Assembly (NCBI GenBank): GCA_028723545.1
Contig: JAQYER010000030.1
Coordinates: 1-9,632 of the forward strand
DNA: 9,632 nucleotides
DNA from: Caryophanales bacterium
GTDB lineage: Bacteria; Bacillota_I; Bacilli_A; RFN20; CAG-826
Reading direction: 5' to 3'
Position numbers and translations under genes: made by a program. Below, one piece after another: positions 1 to 6,026 of this stretch; position 1 is the first letter of the stretch; each line of letters opens with the position of its first letter. Below the pieces are notes generated by a model that worked only from the letters and a program-made list of their open reading frames with translations, was not told the origin of the DNA and made no database searches.

Positions 1-682
1 ATAATGTTGTGTTATCCATTGTGCAATTAACTAATTTTAAATTATTGATATAGCAAAGGCCTTGTAATGATTCAATATGGCTATTAATAAAAGTAATGTT
101 TTGAGCGTTCCACGCTAAATATTCACCAACAATTGTTGAATCATATACGACAACATTTTTACAATTCCAAAAAGCGTCTTTCGTGTGTAATTCACTATGA
201 TGAATTTCGATATTTTCACAAGAATCAAAACCATAATCTCCGATTAATTTAATATTTTCAACATAAATATTTTTAGAATCTAAAAACAAATAATCGCCTT
301 TAATTTGGCAATTACTTAATTTAACATCAAAACAATGCCATAACGTTTCTAACGCATTAGAAAAATCACAATGGTCAATTATTAATTTATTGCATCGACG
401 GAAATTCTTTGCTCCATCGATAGTTGTATTTAAAAATTTAACATTATTCGAATACCAAATTCCCGCTCTACCAGTTTTAGTAATAACACTATCTTGTACA
501 GTAATATTATTTCCATACCAAAGCGGATATTTCCAATCAAAGGTAGAATGATGAATATCTAAATTACGGCATTCTTTTAAAGGAGATTCTCCATCAAAAA
601 ATAAACAATTGTCAATATATGCATCACTAATATTGAACAACGCTCTTTCTCCACTACATTTTAAATCTTTATATTTGCTCAT
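1..682 (-). CDS. DUF3737 family right-handed beta-helix protein (3' end cut by window edge)
   Basis: Reading from ATG at 682 gives an open frame of 227 codons that runs off the left edge, so the C-terminus is missing. The protein is built of short irregular repeats rich in Asn, Cys, Asp and Ile (patterns such as NxxIxxCxF), as expected for a right-handed parallel beta-helix. Stretches GERALF, GESPLKE, WKYPLWY, NFRRC, ETLW, KDAFWNC and IESLQGLCYI match what I know of DUF3737 proteins, which are about 280 residues, so roughly 50 residues should lie outside the window. The family is common in Lactobacillales and related Bacillota; its function is unknown to me, and carbohydrate binding or surface adhesion would be a guess from the fold alone. 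No Shine-Dalgarno precedes the ATG, but a TGnTATAAT element sits just upstream. It lies 19 bases after the Gx-transporter gene, so read-through from the rnf operon is also possible. Confidence 0.9.
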   Translation of the reverse strand, partial: MSKYKDLKCSGERALFNISDAYIDNCLFFDGESPLKECRNLDIHHSTFDWKYPLWYGNNITVQDSVITKTGRAGIWYSNNVKFLNTTIDGAKNFRRCNKLIIDHCDFSNALETLWHCFDVKLSNCQIKGDYLFLDSKNIYVENIKLIGDYGFDSCENIEIHHSELHTKDAFWNCKNVVVYDSTIVGEYLAWNAQNITFINSHIESLQGLCYINNLKLVNCTMDNTTL

Positions 683-692
683 AACGATAGTT

Positions 693-701
693 ATTATATC
701 A
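693..701 (-). promoter_or_regulatory. Extended -10 element for the DUF3737 gene
   Basis: On the minus strand 701-693 reads TGATATAAT, a perfect TGn-TATAAT extended -10 box, in the 19-base gap between the Gx-transporter stop and the DUF3737 ATG. No convincing -35 hexamer is visible 16-18 bases upstream, which extended -10 promoters can tolerate. Start of transcription would fall near 686, leaving about four untranslated bases before the ATG at 682. Confidence 0.5.
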
Positions 702-1214
702 CTAATTAGATATTTGTTTATTACTAAATATTGGCAATTTTAAGCAAGCGTTTGATATAAATCCAACAATGATTCCAGTAATGATTGAAGTTAATAACAA
801 AAATGGAAAATAATATATTATTCCTGGTGTGGAAGTGAAAATAATTGCAATTATTATTTGCCCTCCAACATGGAAAATAGATCCAAGTACACTAACAGAA
901 ACAATATGTAATTTCTTTAAGAATGATTTACATAATATCATTATAGATAACGATAATATCGCTCCTGTTAAAGACATAAAGAATCCCATTTGAAATATCG
1001 TCCCACGAATTAATGAAACAATAAAAACTCTTAATATATTAACTATTAAAGCGTAATACCAACCATAACCAAATAAAGTAATCACAATTGCGATATTTGC
1101 TAATCCTAATTTAACTCCAGGAATACCAATAGAAGGAATATAACTTTCGATAATTCCTAATATGATCGAAACCGCAGTTAATGTTGCGACATGAGTTATA
1201 TCTCTTACTTTCAT
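702..1214 (-). CDS. Gx transporter family membrane protein (heptaprenyl diphosphate synthase component I-like)
   Basis: A 170-residue, very hydrophobic protein with about five membrane segments. The conserved block IPGVKLGLANIAIV, followed by FGYGWYYALIVNILRVF and SLIRGTIF, is the signature of the Hpre_diP_synt_I (Gx transporter) family, small integral membrane proteins that resemble ECF-transporter S components. The substrate is not established; quinone or isoprenoid precursors have been suggested for relatives. I start it at ATG 1214 because that gives the usual MKVRDITHVATL N-terminus and lies one base after the NusG-II stop (TAATATG). An upstream in-frame ATG at 1247 would add 11 residues and overlap the previous gene by about 30 bases. 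Neither start has a strong ribosome binding site, so translational coupling is likely. NusG-II, Gx and rnf genes commonly sit together in Bacillota, which supports a shared membrane or redox role. Confidence 0.85.
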   Translation of the reverse strand: MKVRDITHVATLTAVSIILGIIESYIPSIGIPGVKLGLANIAIVITLFGYGWYYALIVNILRVFIVSLIRGTIFQMGFFMSLTGAILSLSIMILCKSFLKKLHIVSVSVLGSIFHVGGQIIIAIIFTSTPGIIYYFPFLLLTSIITGIIVGFISNACLKLPIFSNKQISN

Positions 1215-1215
1215 A

Positions 1216-1611
1216 TTAAATCTCAATATCGACGTTAGAAACGCCATTAAATAACTTAATGCTTACATAATTATAAACACAAATAATTGGTCGATTAGTT
1301 GAATTAACCCACGAAGTAGTAACACAATCTTGATGAGGGCAATTGGCTTCTTTGACTCTTATTGCGTTATGTTTTACTTCGATAACCATTTCATCAATTT
1401 CGCCTTGAATAACAAATTCGCGAGGATCATTTTCCTTAGATAAATCAACGACTTCAATAATTTCATCGCGATGATAAATTTTAGCAATTAAATTATCTTT
1501 CTTTTGGGTGAATATTAATAATAAAGAGATGATTAAAGAAATTATTAAAACAGATGAAATAACAATAACATCTAATTTATATTTCGATAAAAAGTTCTTT
1601 ATTTTATTAAT
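1216..1611 (-). CDS. NusG domain II-containing membrane-anchored protein with apparent AUU start
   Basis: Between apbE and the Gx gene a 131-residue frame encodes an N-terminal membrane anchor (about residues 13-35) and an extracytoplasmic NusG_II-type domain. The diagnostic block is RVKEANCPHQDC (C91, H93, C96) followed by W101 and PIICVYN (C111), matching the family pattern CPxxxC...W...I(V/I)CLPN. These proteins accompany rnf, apbE and Gx genes in many Bacillota; a role with flavin or redox chemistry outside the membrane is inference. The frame contains no ATG, GTG or TTG before the anchor: an in-frame TGA at 1618-1620 is followed by AGA CTT ATT AAT AAA ATA. ATT at 1611 lies nine bases after a clean GGAGG and overlaps the apbE stop, so it is my preferred start. 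The first ATG in frame is deep in the globular domain and would remove the anchor. Downstream, the stop is one base from the next ATG. Confidence 0.82.
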   Translation of the reverse strand: MNKIKNFLSKYKLDVIVISSVLIISLIISLLLIFTQKKDNLIAKIYHRDEIIEVVDLSKENDPREFVIQGEIDEMVIEVKHNAIRVKEANCPHQDCVTTSWVNSTNRPIICVYNYVSIKLFNGVSNVDIEI

Positions 1612-2554
1612 AAGTCTTCACCTCCAATGATGATGATTGATAAATGATTTGATGATCTTTTGACACTAGTGTTTGAATATCAAATAATTGTTCATATTGC
1701 TTGATTTCCTCAATTGTTAAATTCATAAAAACTGTTGAAAACACATCAGTTAATGTTGGATCTTCATCAATAACAACTACAAAATCGTAATTCGGTTTAG
1801 CGTCTCCAGTAAACGGATTAATAATATGAGAATATATTTTGTTATCAATTTCAAATAATTGTTCATATATCCCGCTTGTGCCAACTGAACTGTTTTTAAT
1901 TTCGATATATGAATTATTTAAATATTTTATTCCTACTTTATATTTTTGAGCGTTATTTTTTTCTCCCAATAATATTGATGAATTTCCAGCATCAATTAAA
2001 TAATGATTAAAATTATTATCAATCATATATTGGTTAACAATATATAAAGTATATCCTTTCGCAAATGCACCTAAATCTAATGAAGCGTTACCATTAATTA
2101 ATATTGATTTTTCTTCGTCATTAAATATTAATGAAGAATTGTTCATTTCATTTAATAAAACATTAATTTCTTCTTCATTTAATATTTGGTCTTTAGATAA
2201 TCTACTTTTCCAAAGGGAAGATAAATTTCCAATTAACGGATTAAAATAACCATTAGTGATCCCAATATAATCGTCCATTGTTTTTAAAGCATCATATAAT
2301 TCATAATCTAACACAACTGGAACATCTGAATGATTAATTGTATATATATTATTTATTCCTTCATAAGATTGATTGTTGTCAAAATATTGGTGATATTTTT
2401 TAAAAATATGATCTATTTCTTTTAGTGATTGTTCAGATTCATTATTGATATTTATAAAAGTATCAAAATAATATGATGTTTTTGAAAACATCTTGCCTTG
2501 TTGGCAAGATGATAATAATAAAGCTGGGATAATTAACAAATATGATTTTTTCAT
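1607..2554 (-). CDS. apbE: ApbE-family FAD:protein FMN transferase (lipoprotein)
   Basis: A 315-residue protein that should transfer FMN from FAD to a threonine of RnfG and RnfD, outside the cytoplasmic membrane. A short lipoprotein signal peptide ends in the lipobox LSSC with C17 as the lipidated residue. Family motifs appear in order: SLDLGAFAKGY (158-168), the flavin-binding glycine-alanine-lysine loop; TSGIYEQ (226-232); SHIINPFTG (242-250), close to the usual SHIIDPxTG; and TDVFST (269-274), the metal-binding D/T segment, usually ADALST. Length is slightly below the common 330-350. The ATG is three bases from the rnfB stop with no strong ribosome binding site, implying coupling. Its position directly after the rnf genes, which encode two proteins with FMN-acceptor motifs, fits its role. 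The sequence is more Asn-rich and divergent than core Rnf subunits, as usual for this family. Confidence 0.93.
   Translation of the reverse strand: MKKSYLLIIPALLLSSCQQGKMFSKTSYYFDTFININNESEQSLKEIDHIFKKYHQYFDNNQSYEGINNIYTINHSDVPVVLDYELYDALKTMDDYIGITNGYFNPLIGNLSSLWKSRLSKDQILNEEEINVLLNEMNNSSLIFNDEEKSILINGNASLDLGAFAKGYTLYIVNQYMIDNNFNHYLIDAGNSSILLGEKNNAQKYKVGIKYLNNSYIEIKNSSVGTSGIYEQLFEIDNKIYSHIINPFTGDAKPNYDFVVVIDEDPTLTDVFSTVFMNLTIEEIKQYEQLFDIQTLVSKDHQIIYQSSSLEVKTY
1621..1625 (-). promoter_or_regulatory. Shine-Dalgarno GGAGG that decides the NusG-II start
   Basis: GGAGG on the minus strand lies inside the last codons of apbE (TTG GAG GTG). Nine bases separate it from ATT at 1611-1609 and 18 from ATA at 1602. 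It is the only good ribosome binding site near the start of the NusG-II frame, and it argues for initiation at a non-canonical AUU codon. Confidence 0.6.
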
Positions 2555-2557
2555 ATT

Positions 2558-2878
2558 TTACATTTTAACATCTAATTTAGTTCCATCTTCATTTGGATGT
2601 TCATTTAAATAATTAATAATTGGAGTAAAGTTTTTATCTGGTTTACCAGGTTTACATTTTGATATTTTATGTTCTTCGCCTTTTACAATTGCTTCAGCAA
2701 GACCACGGCAACCAGGATAACCACATGCGCCACAATTCGCGTTAGGAAGTAATTTAGCTACTTCATCAATGCGTTCATCTTCTTTAACATATAAATATTT
2801 AGAAGCAAGAGATAATCCTAATCCAAAAATTATTCCTAAGGCTGCTAATATTAATATTGCCCATATAATTTTAATCAT
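2558..2878 (-). CDS. rnfB: Short RnfB: membrane anchor plus one [4Fe-4S] motif, no ferredoxin domains
   Basis: A 106-residue protein with an N-terminal helix (about 5-27) and the RnfB Fe-S domain: ERIDEVAKLLPNANCGACGYPGC then a fourth cysteine, giving C49-x2-C52-x4-C57-x17-C75. This is the membrane-proximal [4Fe-4S] site that passes electrons toward RnfA/RnfE. In usual RnfB proteins (about 190 residues in Proteobacteria, longer in Clostridia) two or more ferredoxin-like CxxCxxCxxxC clusters follow and accept electrons from soluble ferredoxin. Here the protein ends about 30 residues after C75, and apbE starts three bases after the stop, so there is no remnant of a lost domain. The short form therefore looks genuine and not a frameshift. 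A strong AAGGAG (2885-2890) lies six bases from the ATG, which overlaps the end of the preceding small gene. Confidence 0.88.
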   Translation of the reverse strand: MIKIIWAILILAALGIIFGLGLSLASKYLYVKEDERIDEVAKLLPNANCGACGYPGCRGLAEAIVKGEEHKISKCKPGKPDKNFTPIINYLNEHPNEDGTKLDVKM

Positions 2879-3074
2879 GATGTTCTCCTTCCATATTTTT
2901 GTTTAATTCACAAGTTGTATTTGAACAACCTTTACATTTTTCATCGCTAATTTTTATATCTTCACATCCTTTTGGAACTGGTGTTTTTTTATATAAAACA
3001 AACGATATTACGAAGATGGCAATAAGAGCGATGATGACAATAATGGCAATTAATAAATATCCTTCTTTTGACAT
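2871..3074 (-). CDS. Small single-helix Cys-rich membrane protein inside the rnf operon
   Basis: A 67-residue protein: short N-terminus MSKEGY, one very hydrophobic helix (about 7-28), a basic stop-transfer YKK, then a polar tail holding four cysteines: C37, C47, C50 and C55 (C-x9-C-x2-C-x4-C), ending in GEHHD. The CxxCx4C core has the same spacing as the first three cysteines of the neighbouring RnfB. By the positive-inside rule the tail should be cytoplasmic. I do not recognise a named family; FeoB-associated Cys-rich proteins are a superficial parallel. I use ATG 3074, one base after the rnfA stop (TAATATG), and not a TTG further up that adds nine residues inside rnfA. No clear ribosome binding site is seen, so coupling to rnfA is likely. 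Its stop overlaps the rnfB start. Possible roles are an extra Fe-S carrier, an assembly factor or an accessory Rnf subunit, all inference. Confidence 0.8.
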   Translation of the reverse strand: MSKEGYLLIAIIVIIALIAIFVISFVLYKKTPVPKGCEDIKISDEKCKGCSNTTCELNKNMEGEHHD

Positions 3075-3075
3075 A

Positions 3076-3660
3076 TTAATTAACCATACCAGATAAACCA
3101 ATGAACGCTAGAGCCATAATTGCAGCGGTAATTAACGCAATTGGAATTCCTTTAAATGCTTTTGGTGTTTGAGGTCCTTGAAGTCTTGTTCTAATGCAAG
3201 AGAAAATAAATATTACAATTAAGAAACCGACTGAAGTTCCAATACCATTGGCTAAAGATGACATAAAATCTAATCCCATATCAGAATTGCCTTGAACTAC
3301 GCCTAATACAGCGCAGTTAGTTGTAATTAATGGGAGATAAATACCTAATGATTTATATAATGACGGAGAATATTTTTTAATGAATAATCCGACCAATTGA
3401 ACCAAAGAAGCAATAACTAAAATATAAACAACAGTGTCTAAGAAAGTAATTTCTGCTAATTTTAATAATTCAAATAATGGCCAACAAATTATTGTTGATA
3501 AAACAATAACAAAGATAACTGCAAGCCCCATTCCTAAAGCGCTTTTAGGTTTGTCTGATACTCCTAAAAATGGACAAATTCCATAAAAACGAGATAAAAC
3601 AACATTATCAATTAACATTGATGAAATGATGGCTAATAAGAAAGTAACAACATATTGCAT
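3076..3660 (-). CDS. rnfA: Electron transport complex subunit RnfA
   Basis: A 194-residue integral membrane protein, the normal length for RnfA, with about six transmembrane helices. Signature segments are IDNVVLSRFYGICPFLGVS with C29 and LPLITTNCAVLGV with C116. In Rnf and Nqr the equivalent cysteines of the RnfA/RnfE (NqrE/NqrD) pair hold a [2Fe-2S] centre in the middle of the membrane that relays electrons from RnfB to RnfG. The tail GPQTPKAFKGIPIALITAAIMALAF is also typical. The ATG is two bases from the rnfE stop and is preceded by a purine-rich AAGGGGG ten bases upstream, a weaker than usual ribosome binding site. The stop codon is followed after one base by the ATG of the small Cys-rich protein. 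Confidence 0.97.
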   Translation of the reverse strand: MQYVVTFLLAIISSMLIDNVVLSRFYGICPFLGVSDKPKSALGMGLAVIFVIVLSTIICWPLFELLKLAEITFLDTVVYILVIASLVQLVGLFIKKYSPSLYKSLGIYLPLITTNCAVLGVVQGNSDMGLDFMSSLANGIGTSVGFLIVIFIFSCIRTRLQGPQTPKAFKGIPIALITAAIMALAFIGLSGMVN

Positions 3661-3662
3661 AA

Positions 3663-4376
3663 TTAATTAGCCCCCTTTTCCTTTTTTAATTTTGCTTCAG
3701 CTTTCTTTCGGGCGATTTCATTGTTTTTCTTGTTATTGTTAATTGCAGCGATAATTGCTAAAACAAGACCGAAAACAATAAACGCTCCTGAAGGGAATTG
3801 GAAGATTGAAATTGAATAATCATATCCAATAGTAGGATTTTTTAAAATTGGAATGCGGAATAATGGAATAAAAGTAAATATTTTTCCAAAAGTGATCATA
3901 CCAGTTCCAAACAATTCACGAATAAAAGCAATAAGAAGTAACGCTAAAGTATAGCCAATACCCATTCCGATAGCGTCAACAAATGATGATTTGACATCAT
4001 TTTTACTCGCAAATGATTCGGCTCTTCCTAAAACGATACAGTTAACAACAATAAGTGAAATAAAAACACCTAATGTTGAATATAATTCAGGTAGGAAAGC
4101 TTGCGAAATCATTTTTACAATTGTAACGAAAGTAGCAATTACAACGATATAAGCTGGTGTTCTAATTTCATCAGGGATTAATTTTCTCAATAAAGAAATG
4201 ATGACATTAGAGCATAATAAAACGATTGTAAATAATATTCCCATACCAATTGCAGCTTCGACTGATTTTGTAGTCGCTAAAGCAGGACAAGTACCTAAAA
4301 GAGATACTAATAATGGGTTTTCAGCGAAGATACCTTTTAAGAAGTTCTTCTTTTGATTAATTTTCTCTTCTGCCAT
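3663..4376 (-). CDS. rnfE: Electron transport complex subunit RnfE
   Basis: A 237-residue membrane protein homologous to RnfA and forming an inverted pair with it in the membrane. NPLLVSLLGTCPALATT contains C30 and VNCIVLGRAESFASKN contains C113, the partners of the RnfA cysteines around the intramembrane [2Fe-2S] centre. The IREL-GTG segment and the later proline-rich loop (IPLFRIPILKNP) are typical of RnfE. About six helices are followed by a highly charged lysine-rich tail (about 212-237), expected to be cytoplasmic. The start codon overlaps the rnfG stop by one base (TAATG) and AAAGGGGA upstream is a fair ribosome binding site, so rnfG and rnfE are likely translated together. Confidence 0.96.
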   Translation of the reverse strand: MAEEKINQKKNFLKGIFAENPLLVSLLGTCPALATTKSVEAAIGMGILFTIVLLCSNVIISLLRKLIPDEIRTPAYIVVIATFVTIVKMISQAFLPELYSTLGVFISLIVVNCIVLGRAESFASKNDVKSSFVDAIGMGIGYTLALLLIAFIRELFGTGMITFGKIFTFIPLFRIPILKNPTIGYDYSISIFQFPSGAFIVFGLVLAIIAAINNNKKNNEIARKKAEAKLKKEKGAN

Positions 4377-4906
4377 TAGTTATCGTCCCCTTTCTTCAAT
4401 GAATAATCATATCGAGCTTCTTCAGCCATCTCTTTAATTAATTTTGCACCAAAAGTCGCACCGCATTTAACATCTTCAATAGAAATATCTCCATTTTGAT
4501 AAGGAACGATATATCCTTCTTCAAGGGTTGATGCAAATGATTGAGTGTTACTAACAATAGATATTTGGCCAATTTCATTATTAGAAATAGAAACCATCAT
4601 CTTGATTTGACCATATTGGTTGCTTCCACTAGTTAAATAAACATATCCTAATTGTTCATCATTGTTTCCGTAAGCAATGTAATATTTTTGAAGATAATTA
4701 GGAGTAAATGAAAAATCATTTTTTTCTTCTGAAAATTTTTCAGCATCTGGTAAAACTTCTTCTAATGCTTTTTTAACCATTTTGTTCTCATTTTCAATAA
4801 TAATGTCGTGTGTAATTTCATTTGTTAAAGCAATTAAACCAGCAGAAACCGCTCCAATTGCACATAAAGTTAAAGCGCATACAAGATATTTATTCTTATT
4901 TGACAT
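4376..4906 (-). CDS. rnfG: Electron transport complex subunit RnfG with atypical CGAT flavinylation motif
   Basis: A 176-residue protein with one N-terminal helix (about 8-28) and an extracytoplasmic FMN-binding domain. ApbE-type enzymes attach FMN to the threonine of a DxxSGAT motif; here the equivalent is D145-V-K-C148-G-A-T151, so T151 is the expected acceptor but the serine is replaced by cysteine, and the usual following x-T/S is F-G-A. The spacing of the aspartate and threonine is preserved. The segment TQSFASTLEEGYIVPYQNG replaces the ETPGLG-type segment of proteobacterial RnfG. The protein receives electrons from the RnfA/E centre and passes them to RnfD. An AAGGAGG (4915-4921) eight bases before the ATG is an excellent ribosome binding site, and the start overlaps the end of rnfD by 11 bases. 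Confidence 0.93.
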   Translation of the reverse strand: MSNKNKYLVCALTLCAIGAVSAGLIALTNEITHDIIIENENKMVKKALEEVLPDAEKFSEEKNDFSFTPNYLQKYYIAYGNNDEQLGYVYLTSGSNQYGQIKMMVSISNNEIGQISIVSNTQSFASTLEEGYIVPYQNGDISIEDVKCGATFGAKLIKEMAEEARYDYSLKKGDDN

Positions 4907-6026
4907 ACCATGCGCCTCCTTCTTTTGTAAACATAATAGCTAAAATAAGCACTAAAGCAGTTAATACAAATATAATAGCCATAATAATTAATTTCTTAAC
5001 ACTATATTTAGGTGAGCTCCATTTATAATAATCAATAACTGGGGCTAACATATTTGAAATTAGGATTGCAAAGACAACTCCTTCTGGGGTTGCAGCAAAG
5101 AATCGGATTAAAACAGTAACACATCCAGCAATAATTCCATACATAACTCTTCCTGGAGATGTGATTGGTGAAGTTACTGGATCAGTTAACATAAATGTAG
5201 CGCCAAATAATAAGCCACCTGTCAATAATTGGAATCCAACGTATTTAAAATAATTAATATTTAATCCACGACCGAATTTCATACATAAACCGGTAATTAA
5301 AATAAGAAGAGTAAATGAGCCAATATAAGATAACATTACACGGTAATCCGCACTTCTTTTAATTAATAAATATATCGCACCGATAATAATTAATACTTTA
5401 AATGTTTCGCCTAAAGTACCACCAATATTACCAATTAATAAATTAGTAATTGATGTGTTATTTAAAGCATTAACAATTCCTTCAGAGGCATCAGTTAATG
5501 GAGTTGGGCCAGTTGATACATCGATAAACCAGTTATTTTGAGCTGAAGGATACTGTCCTGAAAAACAAATTTTTGCAATAAGCATTCCAACTGCGGCTGG
5601 ATTAAAAATATTATTTCCTAATCCACCAAAAACTAATTTTGCCAAAACGATACCGGCTAAAGAACCAATAAAGCAAGCATACCAAGTTGCATTAGCAGGC
5701 ATAATCATTGAGAAAATTAATGCACTGACTAATGGAGCAATCCAATTTGAATGAGAATAATGATCTTTATATGCGAACAAAAATAATTCTTTAAATGAAT
5801 GTTTTTGTCCATCGTTTGGCATTTTATTTCTTAATCCAACATAAACAAATTCCGCTAAAATCATTGTGAAAGATGAAATGCCAATTACTTTAACAGCAGA
5901 TAGCCCATAAACAATAATTGAAAAAATAACTACTGGACTAAGAGCAATCAAAACATCAATCATCATTTTATTGACTGATGAATGACGACGAATGTGTGGA
6001 GCGGTTTCTTTAACAATATTTATCAT
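4896..6026 (-). CDS. rnfD: Electron transport complex subunit RnfD
   Basis: A 376-residue polytopic membrane protein (about nine or ten helices), somewhat longer than the usual 310-350. It matches the NqrB/RnfD family: LRNKMPNDG, LVFGGLGNNIFNPAAVG (about 131-147), and FMLTDPVTSPITSPGRVMYGIIAG. RnfD carries a covalently bound FMN on an extracytoplasmic loop; the acceptor here is most likely T175 in D169-V-S-T172-G-P-T175-P-L, matching Dxx(S/T)GxT with proline in place of alanine. RnfD is thought to form part of the ion path and to pass electrons between RnfG and RnfC. The ATG overlaps the rnfC stop (ATGA). The only good ribosome binding site, AAGGAGG, is 20 bases upstream with a small hairpin between. 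Confidence 0.96.
   Translation of the reverse strand: MINIVKETAPHIRRHSSVNKMMIDVLIALSPVVIFSIIVYGLSAVKVIGISSFTMILAEFVYVGLRNKMPNDGQKHSFKELFLFAYKDHYSHSNWIAPLVSALIFSMIMPANATWYACFIGSLAGIVLAKLVFGGLGNNIFNPAAVGMLIAKICFSGQYPSAQNNWFIDVSTGPTPLTDASEGIVNALNNTSITNLLIGNIGGTLGETFKVLIIIGAIYLLIKRSADYRVMLSYIGSFTLLILITGLCMKFGRGLNINYFKYVGFQLLTGGLLFGATFMLTDPVTSPITSPGRVMYGIIAGCVTVLIRFFAATPEGVVFAILISNMLAPVIDYYKWSSPKYSVKKLIIMAIIFVLTALVLILAIMFTKEGGAWYVK

Noticed and set aside
2558..2560. Frameshift as the cause of the short RnfB
   Set aside because: The sequence after the stop is the apbE signal peptide in good frame; no ferredoxin-like cysteine clusters appear in any frame nearby.
2899..3096. Plus-strand open frame of 65 codons opposite the small Cys-rich gene and the rnfA end
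   Set aside because: It is the antisense shadow of two well-supported minus-strand genes, with no ribosome binding site or recognisable motif. The other plus-strand frames at 4822, 6639, 6900, 8455, 8722 and 9082 were rejected for the same reason.
3075..3101. TTG start at 3101 for the small Cys-rich protein
   Set aside because: It would add nine residues encoded inside rnfA. The ATG one base after the rnfA stop gives the normal membrane-protein N-terminus and matches the TAATATG junction seen elsewhere in the operon.
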